From positions 1-7,171 of the forward strand of contig JAQVYO010000075.1 of assembly GCA_028708585.1 (NCBI GenBank): a stretch of 7,171 nucleotides of DNA, written 5' to 3'. A program made the translations under genes and the position numbers. How positions within the stretch are numbered: the first letter of the stretch is position 1; each line of letters begins with the position of its first letter. The DNA is from Oscillospiraceae bacterium (GTDB lineage Bacteria; Bacillota; Clostridia; Oscillospirales; Oscillospiraceae). A model generated the notes under the pieces. The model ran no database searches, was not told where the DNA came from, and saw only the letters and a program-made list of their open reading frames with translations. Below, in pieces: positions 5,085-7,171 of the stretch.

Positions 5085-6572
5085 ATGCACTACGTTAGTA
5101 CCAGAAACGACACTTTTACCTGCTCGGCTTCCGAGGCGATTATCAAAGGATTGGCGCCAGACGGAGGCCTGTTGGCCCCTGAAGTTTTCCCCCGCCTTCC
5201 GCACAACGGCCTTGAAACCATGCGAGATATGTCCTATCAGCAGCGGGCTGTATATATTATGAACTTGTTTTTGGAAGGATTTACAGTAGCCGAGCTGACA
5301 CGATTTACAAGAGAAGCCTACGGATCGGACCATTTTGATCATCCAAGCATCGCTCCCCTTGTCCCGCTGGGGGATGGTGTTTTCTGTTTGGAATTATGGC
5401 ATGGTCCAACCTGCGCGTTTAAAGACATGGCGCTGCAAATGCTTCCCTACCTGCTGACCGCTTCCCTGACAAAAAACAGGGAAAATAAGACGGCTTTGAT
5501 TTTGGTGGCTACCTCCGGCGATACCGGAAAGGCCGCTTTGGAAGGATTCCGAGACGTGCCAAGAACTAACATTTTGGTTTTCTATCCCCAAAATGGAGTT
5601 TCTGCCATTCAGGAACTGCAGATGGTTACTCAGATGGGGAAAAACGTTGCCGTCTGCGCCGTGGAAGGTAACTTTGACGATGCCCAATCAGGAGTCAAAC
5701 GTATTTTTTCCAGCGCGACGCTGCGGGAAAAGCTGACGGAGCAAGGGTTCTTTCTTTCCTCTGCAAACTCCATTAACTGGGGGAGACTGCTGCCTCAAAT
5801 CGTTTATTATATTTCCGCCTACTGCGACCTGCTGCGGGAAGGGAAGATATCCGCCGGAAATAAAATCAACGTCTGTGTTCCCACGGGGAACTTCGGCAAT
5901 ATTTTGTCAGCTTATTATGCCAAGAGGATGGGATTGCCCATCGACCGGCTCATTTGCGCATCCAATGAGAACAACGTACTGACCGATTTCATTCAGACCG
6001 GAATTTATGATAGAAACCGTCCGTTCCATAATACCATTTCTCCTTCTATGGATATTTTGGTTTCCAGCAATTTGGAGCGCCTGCTGTTCGCGCTTGCCCG
6101 CGGAAGAGCTCCGGAAGTGCGGGCCTACATGGAAAGCCTTGCGGAAACAGGCCGTTATCAGGTGCGGCCTGAGCTGTTTAAAGAAATTGAAACCCAATTC
6201 TGCGGCGGATACTGCAACGATAAAAATACCCGTCTGGTTATTCGCCAGGTTTGGGAAAGCGCCCGTTACCTTATCGATCCGCACACGGCGGTGGCGTTTA
6301 ATGTCCTGGCTCGCTATCGTGCCGAAACGGGGGACAGAACGCCGACGGTGGTGGTTTCCACCGCCAGCCCATTCAAATTCTGCGATAGTGTGCTGGAAGC
6401 TTTGGGAGAGCAAAACATTACCAAGGGCGTTGAGGTGATCGATCAATTGTCTCAGCATACCGGTATTCCCGCCCCGGCCCCGCTGGCGGCTCTGAAAAAC
6501 AGCACAGTGCGGTTTAAAGGCAGCATTGCAAAAGAAGATATGGCAGAAGCAGTCTTGAAATCGCTGCTGTAA
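5085..6572 (+). CDS. thrC: Threonine synthase
   Basis: The protein has 495 residues. It is a PLP-dependent enzyme converting O-phospho-L-homoserine to L-threonine and phosphate, the last step of threonine synthesis. The N-terminus (MHYVSTRNDTFTCSASEAII, then KGLAPDGGLLAP) is typical of the family. The PLP lysine is Lys113 in HGPTCAFKDMALQ, the phosphate-region motif ATSGDTGKAA lies at 142-151, FDDAQ at 197-201, SANSINWGR at 226-234, and TGNFGN at 267-272. I chose ATG 5085 because homologues start with this M-x-Y-x-STR pattern; TTG 5073 would add four residues without reason. The Shine-Dalgarno site is modest (AAAGG at 5068-5072, or TGGAA nearer the start). It has its own strong promoter and a long folded leader, and is followed by an unrelated phosphoesterase. 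No hom or thrB gene is in the window. Confidence 0.96.
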   Translation: MHYVSTRNDTFTCSASEAIIKGLAPDGGLLAPEVFPRLPHNGLETMRDMSYQQRAVYIMNLFLEGFTVAELTRFTREAYGSDHFDHPSIAPLVPLGDGVFCLELWHGPTCAFKDMALQMLPYLLTASLTKNRENKTALILVATSGDTGKAALEGFRDVPRTNILVFYPQNGVSAIQELQMVTQMGKNVAVCAVEGNFDDAQSGVKRIFSSATLREKLTEQGFFLSSANSINWGRLLPQIVYYISAYCDLLREGKISAGNKINVCVPTGNFGNILSAYYAKRMGLPIDRLICASNENNVLTDFIQTGIYDRNRPFHNTISPSMDILVSSNLERLLFALARGRAPEVRAYMESLAETGRYQVRPELFKEIETQFCGGYCNDKNTRLVIRQVWESARYLIDPHTAVAFNVLARYRAETGDRTPTVVVSTASPFKFCDSVLEALGEQNITKGVEVIDQLSQHTGIPAPAPLAALKNSTVRFKGSIAKEDMAEAVLKSLL

Positions 6573-6584
6573 CAAACGCATGTT

Positions 6585-6607
6585 AAGAAAGCCGGCTTTG
6601 CTTTTTT
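6585..6607 (+). terminator. Weak terminator-like hairpin after thrC
   Basis: AAGAAAGC (6585-6592) can pair with GCTTTTTT (6600-6607) around the loop CGGCTTT, with one G-U pair. It starts 13 nt after the thrC stop. The T-run forms part of the stem, and GAGGAAAC follows instead of more T, so termination is probably partial at best. The perfect palindrome AAAGCCGGCTTT (6588-6599) lies within it. Confidence 0.4.
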
Positions 6608-6661
6608 GAGGAAACTCCTGTGCGGGATGTTTTCAGCCATCTGCGCCGGAGGGAGGAAACG

Positions 6662-7171
6662 ATGGCTTTATATACAATTGGAGATCTGCATCTTTCCCTG
6701 TCCGGGGAAAAGCCAATGGATGTGTTCGGCGGCGTTTGGAACGGCTATGTGGACAAACTGAAGCGCGGCCTATCCGTCCTTGCTCCGGATGACGTGCTTG
6801 TAATCTGTGGGGATATTTCCTGGGGGATGAGTCTTCAGGAATCCCGTGAAGATTTTGCATTTTTGGATGCGCTTCCAGGCAAAAAAATATTCGTCAAGGG
6901 GAATCATGATTACTGGTGGAGTACCGCCGCGAAAATGAAATCGTTTTTTGCGAAATATGGTTTTTCCACATTGGATATTCTCCATAACAACTGCCATTTT
7001 TATAAAAACGATATAGCCCTTTGCGGAACACGCGGATGGTTTTTTGAGGAAGAAGGGGGAGACAAGGTGTTCCGCCGGGAACTGTTGCGTCTGGAAACTT
7101 CTTTGAAAGCAGCAGGAGTCAGGGAAAAATTTTGTTTTTTCCATTATCCGCCTTGTTATGAGGGCTACTGC
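6662..7171 (+). CDS. Metallophosphoesterase, COG1768-type predicted phosphohydrolase (3' truncated by window)
   Basis: The frame is open from ATG 6662 to the window end, giving 170 codons with no stop. A strong Shine-Dalgarno site, GGAGGGAGG (6648-6656), lies 5 nt upstream. The calcineurin-type metal-binding blocks are in order: GDLHLS (Asp8, His10), CGDISWGMS (Asp51), KGNHDYWW (Asn81, His82, Asp83) and FHYPP (His161). The final GHxH-type block should lie beyond the edge. The MALYTIGDLHLS start, the MDVFGG motif and the NHDYWW pattern resemble COG1768 proteins, whose substrate is not known to me. It follows thrC by 89 nt with no clear promoter of its own, so it may be read partly from the thrC transcript despite the hairpin at 6585-6607. 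Confidence 0.9.
   Translation, partial: MALYTIGDLHLSLSGEKPMDVFGGVWNGYVDKLKRGLSVLAPDDVLVICGDISWGMSLQESREDFAFLDALPGKKIFVKGNHDYWWSTAAKMKSFFAKYGFSTLDILHNNCHFYKNDIALCGTRGWFFEEEGGDKVFRRELLRLETSLKAAGVREKFCFFHYPPCYEGYC

Noticed and set aside
5907..6581. 224-residue open frame on the minus strand
   Set aside because: It lies wholly antisense to thrC, whose family motifs run through this region. The translation shows no recognisable domain and looks like a shadow of biased codon use.
1..7171. Mobile elements, CRISPR arrays, tRNA or rRNA genes, anti-phage systems
   Set aside because: I found no repeat arrays, transposase or integrase motifs, terminal inverted repeats, tRNA-like cloverleafs or defence genes. 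All genes are housekeeping or conserved families with even base composition.

Overview
The window looks like core chromosome of a low-to-moderate GC Gram-positive anaerobe, most likely a member of Clostridia close to the Oscillospiraceae/Ruminococcaceae. This is inferred from the gene families and order (TIGR03960/TIGR03936 pair; rplS, lepB, rbgA, rnhB, yraN), from an L19-leader-like RNA, and from Shine-Dalgarno and sigma-A-like promoter sequences typical of Firmicutes. All supported genes lie on the plus strand. There is no sign of mobile elements, CRISPR, tRNA or rRNA.

Layout. (1) Positions 1-1440 hold the 3' part of a B12-binding-type radical SAM gene (TIGR03960 family) overlapping its usual partner, a DUF2344/TIGR03936 gene. 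(2) Positions 1477-2007 form a self-contained ribosomal protein unit: promoter, structured leader, rplS (L19) and a strong intrinsic terminator. (3) Positions 2008-2308 are a gene-free AT-rich stretch with two hairpins and a promoter. (4) Positions 2309-4842 hold a tightly packed operon, lepB-rbgA-rnhB-yraN, in which every junction overlaps: signal peptidase I, a 50S assembly GTPase, RNase HII and a UPF0102 nuclease-fold protein. (5) Positions 4843-5084 are a promoter plus a roughly 177-nt hairpin-rich 5' UTR. (6) thrC (threonine synthase) follows. (7) From 6662 a COG1768-type metallophosphoesterase runs off the window's right edge.

The central genes serve translation and growth: L19 is a 50S protein, RbgA matures the 50S subunit, LepB processes exported proteins and RNase HII removes ribonucleotides from DNA. 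thrC starts a separate transcription unit for amino acid synthesis.

No wholly new multi-gene system is visible. The best leads are the long structured thrC leader, which has no recognisable T-box sequence, the loss of the NKxD guanine-specificity motif in RbgA, and an Arg-to-Ala change in the GRG motif of RNase HII.
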